From positions 1 through 64,000 of the forward strand of contig JBDTRR010000028.1 of assembly GCA_039931615.1 (NCBI GenBank): 64,000 bases of DNA, read 5' to 3'. The translations under genes and the position numbers were made by a program. The number at the start of each line of letters is the position of its first letter. Within the stretch, counting starts at the first letter, position 1. The notes beneath the pieces are model-generated. The model saw nothing but the letters and a program-made list of their open reading frames with translations, had not been told where the DNA came from and made no database searches. The stretch comes from JAHFUI01 sp039931615 (GTDB lineage: Bacteria; Acidobacteriota; Vicinamibacteria; Vicinamibacterales; CAVVIG01). Of the stretch, positions 35,310-44,533 are shown in pieces.

Positions 35310-36059
35310 ATGATTCAGCCCGCCGACCTCTTCACCATCGCCCTGCTGATTGCCCTCGAGGGGCTGCTCAGCGCCGACAACGCCCTGGTCATCGCGGTCA
35401 TGGTTCTCGGCCTGGACAAACGCGACCACAAGGCGGCACTGCAATACGGCCTGGTCGGCGCGTTCGCTTTCCGCATTGCCGCGACGCTGCTCGCGGTCTA
35501 TCTGATCGCGCTCGGCTGGGTGAAACTGCTCGGCGGCCTCTACCTGCTGTATCTGGCGTATTCGCACTTCGCGAGCCGGCAGTCGGGCAGCGAGCGGCAC
35601 ACGCCGCCCAGGGCGAAGTCGTGGCTGGGGCTGAGCCCGTTCTGGTCGACCGTGGTCAGGGTCGAGCTGGTGAATCTGGCGTTTTCGGTCGACTCGATCC
35701 TGGTCGCCGTCGCGGTCTCGCCAAAGCTGTGGGTGGTGCTGACCGGCGGCGTGCTCGGCATCGTCGCGATGCGTCTGGTCGTCGGGCAGCTGATCACCCT
35801 GATCGAGAAGTACCCGGCGCTGGTCGACGGGGCGTTCGTCGTCATCGCCTGGGTGGGGATCAAGCTGCTGGCGGAGTACGCGCACACGGCCGGGTATGTC
35901 CACTTCGAGATTCCGAAGTGGCTGTCGCTCGGCCTGATCGTGGTCATTCTCGGAGTGGCCTGGGTCTACGCGCGGGCGCAGAAGCAACGCGCGCTGACGG
36001 AGGGCGTGGGCGCTGAGCCGCTGCCATTGCAGGAAGAGGAAGAGGAGAGCCCGAGCTGA
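35310..36059 (+). CDS. TerC family integral membrane protein
   Basis: Polytopic membrane protein of 249 residues from ATG 35310 (MIQPADLFTIALLIALEGLLS). It has seven or so hydrophobic segments and the two acidic metal-site motifs of the family: EGLLSADNALV (about 18-28) and the second repeat VELVNLAFSVDSILVAV (about 118-134). TerC/Alx/YkoY proteins export manganese or calcium and support metalation of secreted proteins. The C-terminal tail is Glu-rich. The frame is open upstream to 35160, but that part is the structured leader. The Glu-rich tail codons supply a strong Shine-Dalgarno sequence for the next gene. Confidence 0.88.
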   Translation: MIQPADLFTIALLIALEGLLSADNALVIAVMVLGLDKRDHKAALQYGLVGAFAFRIAATLLAVYLIALGWVKLLGGLYLLYLAYSHFASRQSGSERHTPPRAKSWLGLSPFWSTVVRVELVNLAFSVDSILVAVAVSPKLWVVLTGGVLGIVAMRLVVGQLITLIEKYPALVDGAFVVIAWVGIKLLAEYAHTAGYVHFEIPKWLSLGLIVVILGVAWVYARAQKQRALTEGVGAEPLPLQEEEEESPS

Positions 36060-38074
36060 CGCGCCTTCGCCCCCGCACCTTCCGGGAATGGCTGGCCGCG
36101 GCACTGCTCGTGGCGTTGATCGTCGGCGGCGCGGCATCGGTCTGGTGGCTGTCCCGCTACACGCTGGCGGTGCGCCGCCTGACGCGGGGCGTCGGCGACA
36201 CGATGTTCTACAGCGCCGACGGCAAGCCGTGGTTCCGCCTCGATGAGCAGCGCCACGACGTGCCGCTGGCCCAGATCTCGCCCGACCTGCAGCATGCCGT
36301 CGTCGCGATCGAGGATCGCCGGTTCTTCAGCCATCCGGGAATCGACCCGATCGGGCTCGGGCGCGCGATCGTGCACGACATCCGCGCCGGCGGGCGGGTC
36401 GAAGGCGGCAGCACGCTCACTCAGCAGCTGGCCCGCACGCTGTTCCTCTCGAATGTGCGCACGTTCGGGCGGAAGGCGAAAGAGGCCGGAATTGCCCTTT
36501 TGATCGAGCAGCAGCTCACCAAGAATCAGATCCTCGAGCTCTACCTCAATCGCGTCTACCTGAGCGCCGGCGTCTACGGCGTGGAGACGATGGCCGGGTA
36601 CCTGTTCCGGAAGCCGGCGCGGACGCTGACCCTCCCGGAAGCGGCGCTGATCGCCGCCTTGATCCGGGCGCCGTCGACGCTGTCGCCGTGGTCGAACTAT
36701 GACGGCGCGCTCCAGCGCAGCCACACGGTGCTCGCCGCGATGCGGGCGCAGGGCTTCATCACGCCGCAGCAGGCCGACGCGGCCCGGCGGGCGCCGCCGG
36801 GCATTCAGCCGTACCGTCAGCCGGGTGAAACGCGCGCCGCCTGGGCCAAGGACTACCTGCGCCAGCAGTTTCGCGGGCAGTTCGGCGGCGACCATCCGCC
36901 GGACTGGCAGGTCCATACGTCATTTCTGCCGGACACGCAGGAGGCGGGCGAGCGCGCGGTCGCCGGCGGTCTGGCCCGTCTCAACCGTCCGGGATTGCAG
37001 GCGGCGCTGGTGGCGATCGATCCCTCCACCGGCAATCTCCTGGCGCTGGTCGGCGGCGGCGACTATCGCAAGAGCACGTTCAACCGGGCCATCCGCAGCC
37101 GGCGCCAGCCGGGATCGGCCTTCAAGCCGATCCTGTATGCGGCGGCGCTCGCGCGCGGCTATTCGCCGGTGTCCGTGCTGTCGAGCCTGGACCGGGTGAG
37201 CGTTCCGGGCGACCACGAGTGGAGCCCGCGGAATGCTGAAGGCGATCTCCCGTCGGAATTGACGCTCCGAGCGGCGCTGATCGAATCGAACAACGCCGCC
37301 GCCGCCGATCTCCAGCAGAAGATCGGCGTCCGCACCGTGCTGACCGTGGCCGGCGACGCCGGACTCTCCGGACTCCCCGAGGTGCCGTCGCTGGCGCTCG
37401 GAACCGGACTCGTCACGCCGATCGATCTGACGTCGGCGTTCACGATGTTTCCGGGCGGCGGGGAAGTGGTGCGGCCGCGCGGCATCATCGACGTCTACGA
37501 TGCCGACTCGGCGCAGGTGTTCGATCGGCCGGTCGAACGCAAGCGGGTGGTCAGCGCGGCGGTGGCGTTTCAGATGGTCAGCATGCTGCGCGACGTCATC
37601 GAGCGCGGCACCGGATCGCCGGCCCGGACCTTGGGTGTCCGCGGCGCCGTCGGCGGGAAGACGGGAACCACCGACGACTATCACGATGCCTGGTTCGTCG
37701 GCTTCTCCTCGTCCGTCGTCGTCGGCGTATGGGTCGGGTTCGACCAGCCGACGCCGATTGGCCGCGAGGCGTACGGCGCGCGTGTGGCGCTGCCGATCTG
37801 GGCCGATTTCATGAAGCGTGTGGCGGCCCGGCTGCCGCCGTCGGATTTTGCGACGCCGCCCGGAGTGCAAGGCGAGGACCTCTGCAGCGTGTCGTATTTG
37901 CGGCCGGTCGAGGGCTGTCCCGTCTATCGGGAATACTTCAAGGAAGGCGACGCCGTTCCGTCCCAGACCTGCCCCGTGCATCGCGGTTCGCTCAAGGAGC
38001 GCACCGCCCGCGTGGTCGAAGGGCTGTTTCGTGCGCTCGGCGGTAAGATCGCCGGACTTTTCAAGCGCCACTGA
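36056..38074 (+). CDS. class A penicillin-binding protein (PBP1A/1C-like)
   Basis: Bifunctional peptidoglycan glycosyltransferase/transpeptidase anchored in the inner membrane. Chosen start CTG 36056 overlaps the terC stop by 4 bp (CTGA), with GAGGAGAG seven bases upstream. It gives a basic N-terminus (LTRLRPRTFREW) and a full membrane helix. The first conventional start, GTG 36110, would cut the helix short. The GT51 domain (about 60-230) has EDRRFFSHPGID and GGSTLTQQLARTLFL; the transpeptidase has SxxK (SAFK, about 354), SNN (about 410) and KTGT (about 534). It has two pairs of Cys near the C-terminus (CSVSYLRPVEGC) and a basic tail. Confidence 0.9.
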   Translation: MTRLRPRTFREWLAAALLVALIVGGAASVWWLSRYTLAVRRLTRGVGDTMFYSADGKPWFRLDEQRHDVPLAQISPDLQHAVVAIEDRRFFSHPGIDPIGLGRAIVHDIRAGGRVEGGSTLTQQLARTLFLSNVRTFGRKAKEAGIALLIEQQLTKNQILELYLNRVYLSAGVYGVETMAGYLFRKPARTLTLPEAALIAALIRAPSTLSPWSNYDGALQRSHTVLAAMRAQGFITPQQADAARRAPPGIQPYRQPGETRAAWAKDYLRQQFRGQFGGDHPPDWQVHTSFLPDTQEAGERAVAGGLARLNRPGLQAALVAIDPSTGNLLALVGGGDYRKSTFNRAIRSRRQPGSAFKPILYAAALARGYSPVSVLSSLDRVSVPGDHEWSPRNAEGDLPSELTLRAALIESNNAAAADLQQKIGVRTVLTVAGDAGLSGLPEVPSLALGTGLVTPIDLTSAFTMFPGGGEVVRPRGIIDVYDADSAQVFDRPVERKRVVSAAVAFQMVSMLRDVIERGTGSPARTLGVRGAVGGKTGTTDDYHDAWFVGFSSSVVVGVWVGFDQPTPIGREAYGARVALPIWADFMKRVAARLPPSDFATPPGVQGEDLCSVSYLRPVEGCPVYREYFKEGDAVPSQTCPVHRGSLKERTARVVEGLFRALGGKIAGLFKRH

Positions 38075-38106
38075 TTGCCGCGCCGGCCCATCCGGCGGCA
38101 TCGTTC

Positions 38107-40113
38107 GTGCAAAGCGCTGGCGCGACGATGCCGACCCCGGTTGAACCTCGCACACGCTCCGCCGTCAGCCCGGACGCTCGGGCCGACGCGGCCAACGCGC
38201 AGACCACGCCCGCGGCGCCGCCGCGGCGATATCCGGTCGGCGCCGAGTATCTGGGTGACGGTCGCACCCATTTCCGGGTCTGGGCGCCGGCGACGCGGAC
38301 GGTTTCTGTCGCGTTCGACGCCGGCCACACGACTGCGCTCGATGCCGAAGGCGACGGATATTTCAGCGGCGTGATCGCGGCTCCGATCGGAAGCCGCTAT
38401 CAGTTCACGCTAGATTCCGGCGATCGCCCCTATCCCGACCCCGCCTCGAGATTTCAGCCCGATGGACCACACGGCTCGTCCGAGGTGATCGATCCGCTGT
38501 CGTTTGCCTGGACCGATCAGTCGTGGGCCGGTGTCACCATCGAGGGCCAGGTGATCTACGAAATGCACCTCGGCACCTTCACGCGCGAGGGCACCTGGGC
38601 GGCGGCCGAGCGCGAATTGACAGAGCTGGCGGCGATCGGGGTGACCACGCTGGAACTGATGCCGGCCGCCGATTTTCCGGGCCGCTTCGGCTGGGGCTAC
38701 GACGGCGTCAACCTGTGGGCGCCGACGCGCCTGTACGGGCGGCCGGACGACTTCCGGCGATTCGTCGACCGCGCCCACGCGGTCGGACTGGGCGTCATCC
38801 TCGACGTGGTCTACAACCACGTTGGTCCGAGCGGCAACTACCTGCGGGCGTTTGCGCCCGCCTATTTCAGCCAGCGCTACGACAACGAGTGGGGAGACGC
38901 CATCAATTTCGATGGCGCCGACGCCGCGCCGGTGCGTGAGTATTTCGCCGGGAACGCCGCCTACTGGATCGACGAGTTCCACCTCGACGGACTGCGTCTT
39001 GACGCGACCCAGCAGATATTCGACAGCTCTCCCGACCACATCCTGCGACTGATCGGCGTCTCGGTGCGCGGCGCGGCGCGCGGCCGGTCGACCATCGTCG
39101 TCGCCGAAAACGAGCCGCAGGAATCGCGGCTGGTCCGCCCGGCAGCCGACGGGGGGTACGAGCTGGATGGCTTGTGGAACGACGACTTCCACCATAGCGC
39201 GATGGTGGCGCTGACCGGCCGCGCCGAGGCCTACTACACGGATACCCGCGGCGAGCCGCAGGAGTTCGTCTCGGCGGCGAAATTCGGCTACCTGTTCCAG
39301 GGTCAGCACTACAGCTGGCAGCGGCAGCCGCGCGGCACGCCGTGCTGGGGCGTGCCGCCGGCCCGGTTCATCACGTTTCTGCAGAATCATGATCAAGTGG
39401 CGAACGCCGCGGCGGGACTGCGGGGATCGGCGCTGACCAGCCCGGCCAAATGGCGCGCCATGACGGCGCTGCTGCTGTTGATGCCGGGCACGCCGATGCT
39501 GTTCCAGGGCCAGGAATTCGCGGCGTCGGCGCCGTTTCTCTATTTCGCCGATCACGAACCCGGCCTGGCGGCGGCGGTCCGCGAGGGGCGGGCCGGTTTC
39601 CTGCGGCAGTTTCCGAGCCTGGTCGACTTCGAGGCGAAGGCGGCGATCGACGATCCGGCCGATCGCCGGACCTTCGAGCGGTGCCGGCTCGATCTGACCG
39701 AGCGTGAGCGCCATGCGGCGGCGTACCTGCTGCACATCGATCTGTTGAAGCTGCGGCGCAGTGAGGCGGCGTTCCGGGCGCAGCGTCCGGGCGGCGTGGA
39801 CGGCAGCGTGCTGGCGCCGGCTGCATTCGCCCTGCGCTTTTTTTCCGAACGCCACGCCGACGATCGCCTGCTGCTGGTGAACCTGGGAGCGATCCTCGAA
39901 CGGGAATCGTTCGCCGACCCGTTGATGGCCCCGCCATCCGGGTCCGACTGGACGCTCCAGTGGTCCAGCGAGGAACCGACGTACGGCGGCGGGGGCACCG
40001 CCGATGTGTTGCCAGACGGCGGCTGGCGGATTCCGCCCGAGGCGGCGATCGTGCTTCGTCCCGGCGCCCGGCGGCCGGCGCCGCCGGTGATCATCCGGCG
40101 CCGCTCCGCGTGA
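38107..40113 (+). CDS. treZ: malto-oligosyltrehalose trehalohydrolase
   Basis: GH13 enzyme releasing trehalose from maltooligosyltrehalose. The 668 residues have an N-terminal CBM48-like beta domain (about 40-120), a TIM barrel, and a C-terminal beta domain. Catalytic motifs are DGLRLDATQQI (nucleophile Asp, about 298), VVAENEP (acid Glu, about 334) and LQNHDQVAN (transition-state Asp, about 427). The WGYDGVNLWAP segment is family-typical. The start is GTG 38107 or ATG 38128; neither has a clear ribosome site, and the first 35 residues are low-complexity. The partner TreY (maltooligosyltrehalose synthase) is not in the window. Confidence 0.93.
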   Translation: MQSAGATMPTPVEPRTRSAVSPDARADAANAQTTPAAPPRRYPVGAEYLGDGRTHFRVWAPATRTVSVAFDAGHTTALDAEGDGYFSGVIAAPIGSRYQFTLDSGDRPYPDPASRFQPDGPHGSSEVIDPLSFAWTDQSWAGVTIEGQVIYEMHLGTFTREGTWAAAERELTELAAIGVTTLELMPAADFPGRFGWGYDGVNLWAPTRLYGRPDDFRRFVDRAHAVGLGVILDVVYNHVGPSGNYLRAFAPAYFSQRYDNEWGDAINFDGADAAPVREYFAGNAAYWIDEFHLDGLRLDATQQIFDSSPDHILRLIGVSVRGAARGRSTIVVAENEPQESRLVRPAADGGYELDGLWNDDFHHSAMVALTGRAEAYYTDTRGEPQEFVSAAKFGYLFQGQHYSWQRQPRGTPCWGVPPARFITFLQNHDQVANAAAGLRGSALTSPAKWRAMTALLLLMPGTPMLFQGQEFAASAPFLYFADHEPGLAAAVREGRAGFLRQFPSLVDFEAKAAIDDPADRRTFERCRLDLTERERHAAAYLLHIDLLKLRRSEAAFRAQRPGGVDGSVLAPAAFALRFFSERHADDRLLLVNLGAILERESFADPLMAPPSGSDWTLQWSSEEPTYGGGGTADVLPDGGWRIPPEAAIVLRPGARRPAPPVIIRRRSA

Positions 40114-40121
40114 GGACTCGC

Positions 40122-42275
40122 ATGACAGAGTCAGGCCGATCGAACGAACCGGTTCGCCGCATTCCGTGGCCCGTGCCCGGTGTGGCCGACCCTGAACTGC
40201 TGGTCACGCGCGAGTGGCTGGTGGCCAACGGGCTCGGTGGCTACGCCTCGGGCACGATCGCCGGGGTCGTCACCCGCCGCTATCACGGCCCGCTGGTCGC
40301 CGCGCTCGGCGCGCCGCATGGCCGCACCGTCATGCTGAGCCACATCGCGGAGCAGGTTCGGATCGGTGGGCGGAAGATCGAAATCGGCGGCCGCGAGCGG
40401 ACGTCGGACGCGCCCGACGCGCAGGGGACCGGATATCTGGTGGAATTTCGCCTCGAGGCCGGCCTTCCGGTCTGGCGCTACGACGTCGACGGCTACCTCA
40501 TCGAGAAGCGCGTGTTTCTGCCGCACCTGCAGAACACCGTCTACGTGATGTATGAGTTGTGCGCGACGCCGCGCGGCCGTCAGGATGGCCCAGCCGTTCA
40601 TGATGGCGATGCCGACCGCATCGAGCTGCTGCTGCGGCCGTCCGTGAACTTTCGCCATCAGGAATCGCCGGTCAGCCAGCCGCTCGGGTCCCCATACCAG
40701 CTGCATGCGGACCGCCACAACCACGAAATCGCCCTCCCGGGCAGCGGGCTGCCGCCGCTGCGGCTGGTGCTGCACGGCAACGTGGCGGCGTTCGTGGCGA
40801 AGGAGAAGCGGATCGTCAACATCCTGTATCCGGTCGAGGAGAGCCGCGGCTACCAGGCGCGCGGCGATTTGTGGAGCCCGGGATATTTTCGTTTGACGCT
40901 CGCGCCCGGAGCGCCAGCGACGTTGATCGGGTCGACCGAGTCGTGGCCGACCATCGGCGGGATGACGCCGATGGAAGCGCTGGAGGCCGAGCGTAGTCGG
41001 CGGCGCCGGCTCCTCGCTCAAGCCGTGCCTGAGGCGCGCGATGGCATCGGCGCCGAGCTCGTGCTCGCCGCCGATCAGTTCATCATCGCGCCGGTCGGCC
41101 GCGCCGAGGAGGAGGCGCGGGCGCGCGCGGCGGGCGACGAGGTGCGCACCGTGATCGCCGGGTATCACTGGTTCACCGACTGGGGACGCGACACCATGAT
41201 CAGCCTCGAGGGACTGACGCTGGCGACCGGACGTCACGTCGAGGCGGGCTACATCCTGCGCACCTTCGCCCACTACGTCCGCGACGGTCTGATCCCGAAC
41301 ATGTTTCCCGAGCGCGAGAAGGAAGGCCTCTATCACACCGCCGACGCGACGCTGTGGTTCTTTCACGCCATCTCGCGCTACCTGAAGCAGTCGGACGACC
41401 AGCTGACGCTGCCGCTGTTGTTTCCGACGCTCAAGGCGATCGTCGCCTGGCACGTCCGCGGCACCCATTTCGGCATCCACGTCGATCCGCACGACGGTCT
41501 GCTGACGCAGGGCGCCGCCGGCTATCAGCTCACCTGGATGGACGCCAAGGTCGACGACTGGGTGGTGACGCCGCGGCGCGGCAAGGCGGTCGAGATCAAC
41601 GCGCTCTGGTACAACGCGATCCGGCTGATGCAGGCATGGGCAGCGGAGTTGGGCGATAGCGGCGCCGCCGGATACGGGGCTCAGGCCGAACAGATCTACG
41701 CCTCGTTCAACGAGCGGTTCTGGTATTCCGCCGGGGGCTATCTGTACGACATTGTCGACTGCGACCGGGGCGGCGACGATCCCAAGTGCCGGCCGAACCA
41801 GGTGCTGTCCATCGCCCTGCCGCACGAGGTGCTGGCCCGGGAACGATGGGAGCCCGTCATGCGGACCGTCGGCGAACAGTTGGCCACACCGGTCGGGCTG
41901 CGATCGCTGGCGCCCGGCGATCCGGATTTCCAGGCGCGCTATTACGGCGACCTGCGGGCCCGCGACGCCGCCTACCACCAGGGAACCGTCTGGGGATGGC
42001 TGGTCGGTCCCTACGTGGATGCCTGGCTGAAGGTCTACCCGGACGACCAGGCTGGAGCATGGCAGGCGATGGAGGGCTTCATCCCCCATCTCGACGAAGC
42101 GTGCATCGGGTCGGTCAGCGAGGTCTTCGACGCCGCGGCGCCGTTCACGGCGCGCGGCTGCATCGCCCAGGCATGGAGCGTGGCTGAGCTCTTGAGGATC
42201 TGGGTGGAACTGCGCTCGCGTGGGAGCCTCAGCGGGTCGCCGGATCTGGAAATGGCATCGAGCTTGCCACGGTAA
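40122..42275 (+). CDS. amylo-alpha-1,6-glucosidase (archaeal-type glycogen debranching enzyme)
   Basis: Debranches glycogen-type alpha-glucans. The 717 residues from ATG 40122 (MTESGRSNEPVRRIPW), with GAGG upstream, comprise a GDE_N domain (about 20-250, EWLVANGLGGYASGTIAGVVTRR) and a GH133-like (alpha/alpha)6 barrel (about 330-700) with the conserved TDWGRDTMISLEGL and FHAISRYLK segments and the late YHQGTVWGWLVGPY motif. Starts 8 bp after treZ, so debranching and trehalose release from linear chains are co-expressed: a coherent glycogen-to-trehalose route lacking only TreY locally. Confidence 0.93.
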   Translation: MTESGRSNEPVRRIPWPVPGVADPELLVTREWLVANGLGGYASGTIAGVVTRRYHGPLVAALGAPHGRTVMLSHIAEQVRIGGRKIEIGGRERTSDAPDAQGTGYLVEFRLEAGLPVWRYDVDGYLIEKRVFLPHLQNTVYVMYELCATPRGRQDGPAVHDGDADRIELLLRPSVNFRHQESPVSQPLGSPYQLHADRHNHEIALPGSGLPPLRLVLHGNVAAFVAKEKRIVNILYPVEESRGYQARGDLWSPGYFRLTLAPGAPATLIGSTESWPTIGGMTPMEALEAERSRRRRLLAQAVPEARDGIGAELVLAADQFIIAPVGRAEEEARARAAGDEVRTVIAGYHWFTDWGRDTMISLEGLTLATGRHVEAGYILRTFAHYVRDGLIPNMFPEREKEGLYHTADATLWFFHAISRYLKQSDDQLTLPLLFPTLKAIVAWHVRGTHFGIHVDPHDGLLTQGAAGYQLTWMDAKVDDWVVTPRRGKAVEINALWYNAIRLMQAWAAELGDSGAAGYGAQAEQIYASFNERFWYSAGGYLYDIVDCDRGGDDPKCRPNQVLSIALPHEVLARERWEPVMRTVGEQLATPVGLRSLAPGDPDFQARYYGDLRARDAAYHQGTVWGWLVGPYVDAWLKVYPDDQAGAWQAMEGFIPHLDEACIGSVSEVFDAAAPFTARGCIAQAWSVAELLRIWVELRSRGSLSGSPDLEMASSLPR

Positions 42276-42291
42276 CGGGCAGGAGGATCAG

Positions 42292-42570
42292 ATGGCTCAA
42301 GAGGATACCACCAAGGCGGGCAGCGTCCTCGGCGACATCATGCCGAAGAAGACCGATCACGACAGCGACGACAAGACCGCGGGGCTTCCCGCGGATGAAG
42401 ACATTTCGGCGATGGACGGCGGCTCGCAGCATGGCCGCAGCAAACACTCCGGCTCGCGCGACGTGACGGAGGGTGTGACGGGCGGCACCGGCACCGAGGT
42501 CGGCGGCACCAGGAATTTCCGCCAGGGGACGGGGGCGACGGGCGGTGATATCGGTAACCGGCCGGAATGA
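42292..42570 (+). CDS. small hydrophilic protein
   Basis: A 92-residue, highly charged and Gly/Thr/Asp-rich protein from ATG 42292 with an ideal AGGAGG ribosome site seven bases upstream. No hydrophobic segment and no cysteine; a predicted disordered chain (DEDISAMDGGSQHGRSKHSG, then Gly-Thr runs). It resembles small stress-linked disordered proteins in composition only. Follows the debranching enzyme by 16 bp. Since stress-linked trehalose genes precede it, a desiccation or osmotic role is a reasonable guess, nothing more. Confidence 0.65.
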   Translation: MAQEDTTKAGSVLGDIMPKKTDHDSDDKTAGLPADEDISAMDGGSQHGRSKHSGSRDVTEGVTGGTGTEVGGTRNFRQGTGATGGDIGNRPE

Positions 42571-42632
42571 ATTAGGAATTAGGAATTAGGAATTAGGAAT
42601 TCCTAATTGCCCAATTACCAATTCCTAATTGC
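42568..42632. repeat. ATTAGGA heptad array with inverted copy
   Basis: Four or five AATTAGG heptads (about 42572-42600) run directly into the inverse TTCCTAATTG (42598-42608 and again 42618-42630), forming a hairpin between converging genes. Same heptad as the spacer at 6494-6597. Confidence 0.75.
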
Positions 42633-42641
42633 CACCATCCA

Positions 42642-43058
42642 CTACCCCTTGCCCTTGATCTGACGCAGCAGCCGCCGCTCGCGCTTGTCAGGCGCGCGCG
42701 GCGGCGACATCGCCGCCCGATAGACCCGCTCAATCCGCCGCATCTCCATTTCTTCCGCCGTCGGCTTCGGGGTCAGATCCTCGTAGAACTGCCGTGCCTC
42801 GATTTTGGCAACGTGGCGGTCGGCGATGACTTTGACCGTGACCTTTTGGCTCCGCCCGAACGGCCGCCCAATCACGATCTCGTCGCCCGCCCGGATCATC
42901 CGGTTGGCCCGCGCCGACTGGGCGTTGACCGTCACCTTGCCGCCTTTGCAGGCGCTCTGCGCCTCCGACCGGGTCCGGAACAGGCAGGCGATGTCGAGCC
43001 AGACGTCGAGGCGGACCGCGTCGAGCCCGGCCCGCTCCGTCTTGTCCTGTTTCGTCAC
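42642..43058 (-). CDS. S4 RNA-binding domain protein (HslR-like)
   Basis: Small RNA-binding protein of about 138 residues from GTG 43058 (VTKQDKTERAGLDAVRLDVWL). The S4 domain occupies about residues 15-75 (VRLDVWLDIACLFRTRSEAQSACKGGKVTVNAQ...IRAGDEIVI), followed by a basic tail (PDKRERRLLRQIKGKG). HslR/Hsp15 relatives rescue stalled 50S subunits carrying nascent chains. The frame is open upstream to 43169 but without conserved residues. Convergent with the small hydrophilic gene and divergent from the symporter. Confidence 0.82.
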   Translation of the reverse strand: MTKQDKTERAGLDAVRLDVWLDIACLFRTRSEAQSACKGGKVTVNAQSARANRMIRAGDEIVIGRPFGRSQKVTVKVIADRHVAKIEARQFYEDLTPKPTAEEMEMRRIERVYRAAMSPPRAPDKRERRLLRQIKGKG

Positions 43059-43170
43059 AACTCCCGCACTGTAGCAGCTGGCAATACATCCGTCTGCATT
43101 CGGCGAACGCGGCATTCCGCCTCGACTGGCCCGGGTACCCACCCTCCGTTCCGGAGTGACTTGGGACACA

Positions 43171-44484
43171 ATGATCGCTCGAATGGAGCGTCAACCCTTC
43201 TACCGGACGCTGTACGGACAGGTGCTCGTGGCGACGATCGCCGGCGTCGCGCTCGGGTACTTCCTTCCACCGGCTGGCGTGGCGATGAAACCGCTCGGCG
43301 ACGGCTTCATCAAGCTGGTCAGGATGGTGATCGCGCCGATCATCTTCTGTACCGTGGTGGCCGGCGTCGCCGGCGTCGGCGACATGAAAGCGGTCGGCAA
43401 GGCCGGTGGGCTGGCGCTGATCTATTTCGAGGTGGTCACCACTCTGGCGCTGGTCATCGGCCTGGTCGTGGTCAACGTGGTGCGGCCGGGGGTGGGGATG
43501 AACGTGGATCCGGCCACCCTCGATCCCGCGGCGGTCGCCCAGTATGTCGGCGCCGCGGGCGCCCAGTCGATGACCGACGTCCTGCTCGGCGTCATTCCGA
43601 CGACAGGGGTCGACGCCTTTGTCAAGGGCGACATCCTGCAGGTGCTGCTGTTCGCGCTGCTGTTCGGTTTCGCGCTGCATGGACTCGGCGCGGCCGGCCG
43701 GGCGCTGTTCGGGCTGATCGACGGCCTGTCGCGCGTGCTGTTCGCGGTGGTCGGCATGATCATGAAGACGGCGCCGCTCGGCGCGTTCGGGGCGATGGCG
43801 TTTACGGTCGGCAATTTCGGCGTCGGCACGCTGGCCCAGCTCGGTCTGCTGATGGCCTGCTTCTACGCCACCTGCCTCCTGTTCGTCGCCGTCGTGCTGA
43901 ACGCCATCGCGCGTCTCCATGGCTTCAGCGTGTGGCGCTTCATCAGATACATCAAGGAGGAGCTGTTCATCGTCTACGGCACATCCTCCTCTGAATCCGC
44001 GCTGCCGCGCCTGATGGCCAAGCTCGAGAACCTCGGCGTGCGCCGATCGGTGGTCGGCCTGGTCGTCCCGGCCGGCTATTCCTTCAATCTCGACGGCACG
44101 GCGATTTACCTGACGATCGCCGCCGTGTTCATCGCCCAGGCGACCAACACCCCGCTCGACTTGCGGCACCAGCTGACGCTGCTGGCGGTACTCCTCCTCA
44201 CGTCGAAGGGATCGGCCGGGGTGGCGGGCGCAGCTCTGATCGTTCTGGCCGGAACCATTTCGGCCTCGGGCGTCATCCCGGTCGCCGGCGTCGCGCTCGT
44301 CCTCGGCATCCATCGGTTCATGGGCGAGGCGATGGCTGTCACCAATCTGATTGGCAACGGCGTGGCGACGATCGTCGTGGGGAAGTGGTGCAATCAGGTG
44401 GACGACCAGCGTCTGAAGGATGGCCTCCGCCATGAGACCGTGGCAGAAGCGGATCAACCGGAAACGCTGGCTGGCGGGCGATGA
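43171..44484 (+). CDS. dicarboxylate/amino acid:cation symporter (DctA/GltP family)
   Basis: Secondary transporter of the DAACS family, 437 residues from ATG 43171 (MIARMERQPFYRTLYGQ). Eight or so membrane segments plus two re-entrant loops are visible. Diagnostic motifs are the serine-rich loop GTSSSESALPRLM (HP1, about 272-284), PAGYSFNLDGTAIYL (TM7 NMDGT-like, here NLDGT) and HRFMGEAMAVTNLIGNGVATIV (TM8). These are the C4-dicarboxylate/glutamate carriers; sequence alone does not separate substrates. No sensor kinase or regulator lies nearby. Confidence 0.92.
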   Translation: MIARMERQPFYRTLYGQVLVATIAGVALGYFLPPAGVAMKPLGDGFIKLVRMVIAPIIFCTVVAGVAGVGDMKAVGKAGGLALIYFEVVTTLALVIGLVVVNVVRPGVGMNVDPATLDPAAVAQYVGAAGAQSMTDVLLGVIPTTGVDAFVKGDILQVLLFALLFGFALHGLGAAGRALFGLIDGLSRVLFAVVGMIMKTAPLGAFGAMAFTVGNFGVGTLAQLGLLMACFYATCLLFVAVVLNAIARLHGFSVWRFIRYIKEELFIVYGTSSSESALPRLMAKLENLGVRRSVVGLVVPAGYSFNLDGTAIYLTIAAVFIAQATNTPLDLRHQLTLLAVLLLTSKGSAGVAGAALIVLAGTISASGVIPVAGVALVLGIHRFMGEAMAVTNLIGNGVATIVVGKWCNQVDDQRLKDGLRHETVAEADQPETLAGGR

Positions 44485-44533
44485 AGCGGCGGCTGAGCGG
44501 GGATCTGCCCGTGGCAGCCGTCACCAGAGGCTG

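Noticed and set aside
35160..35310. yybP-ykoY manganese riboswitch ahead of terC
   Set aside because: The hairpin is strong, but the conserved riboswitch loop sequences were not found; kept only as a structured element.
39838..39846. T tract as an intrinsic terminator
   Set aside because: It lies inside the treZ coding region, with no preceding stem.
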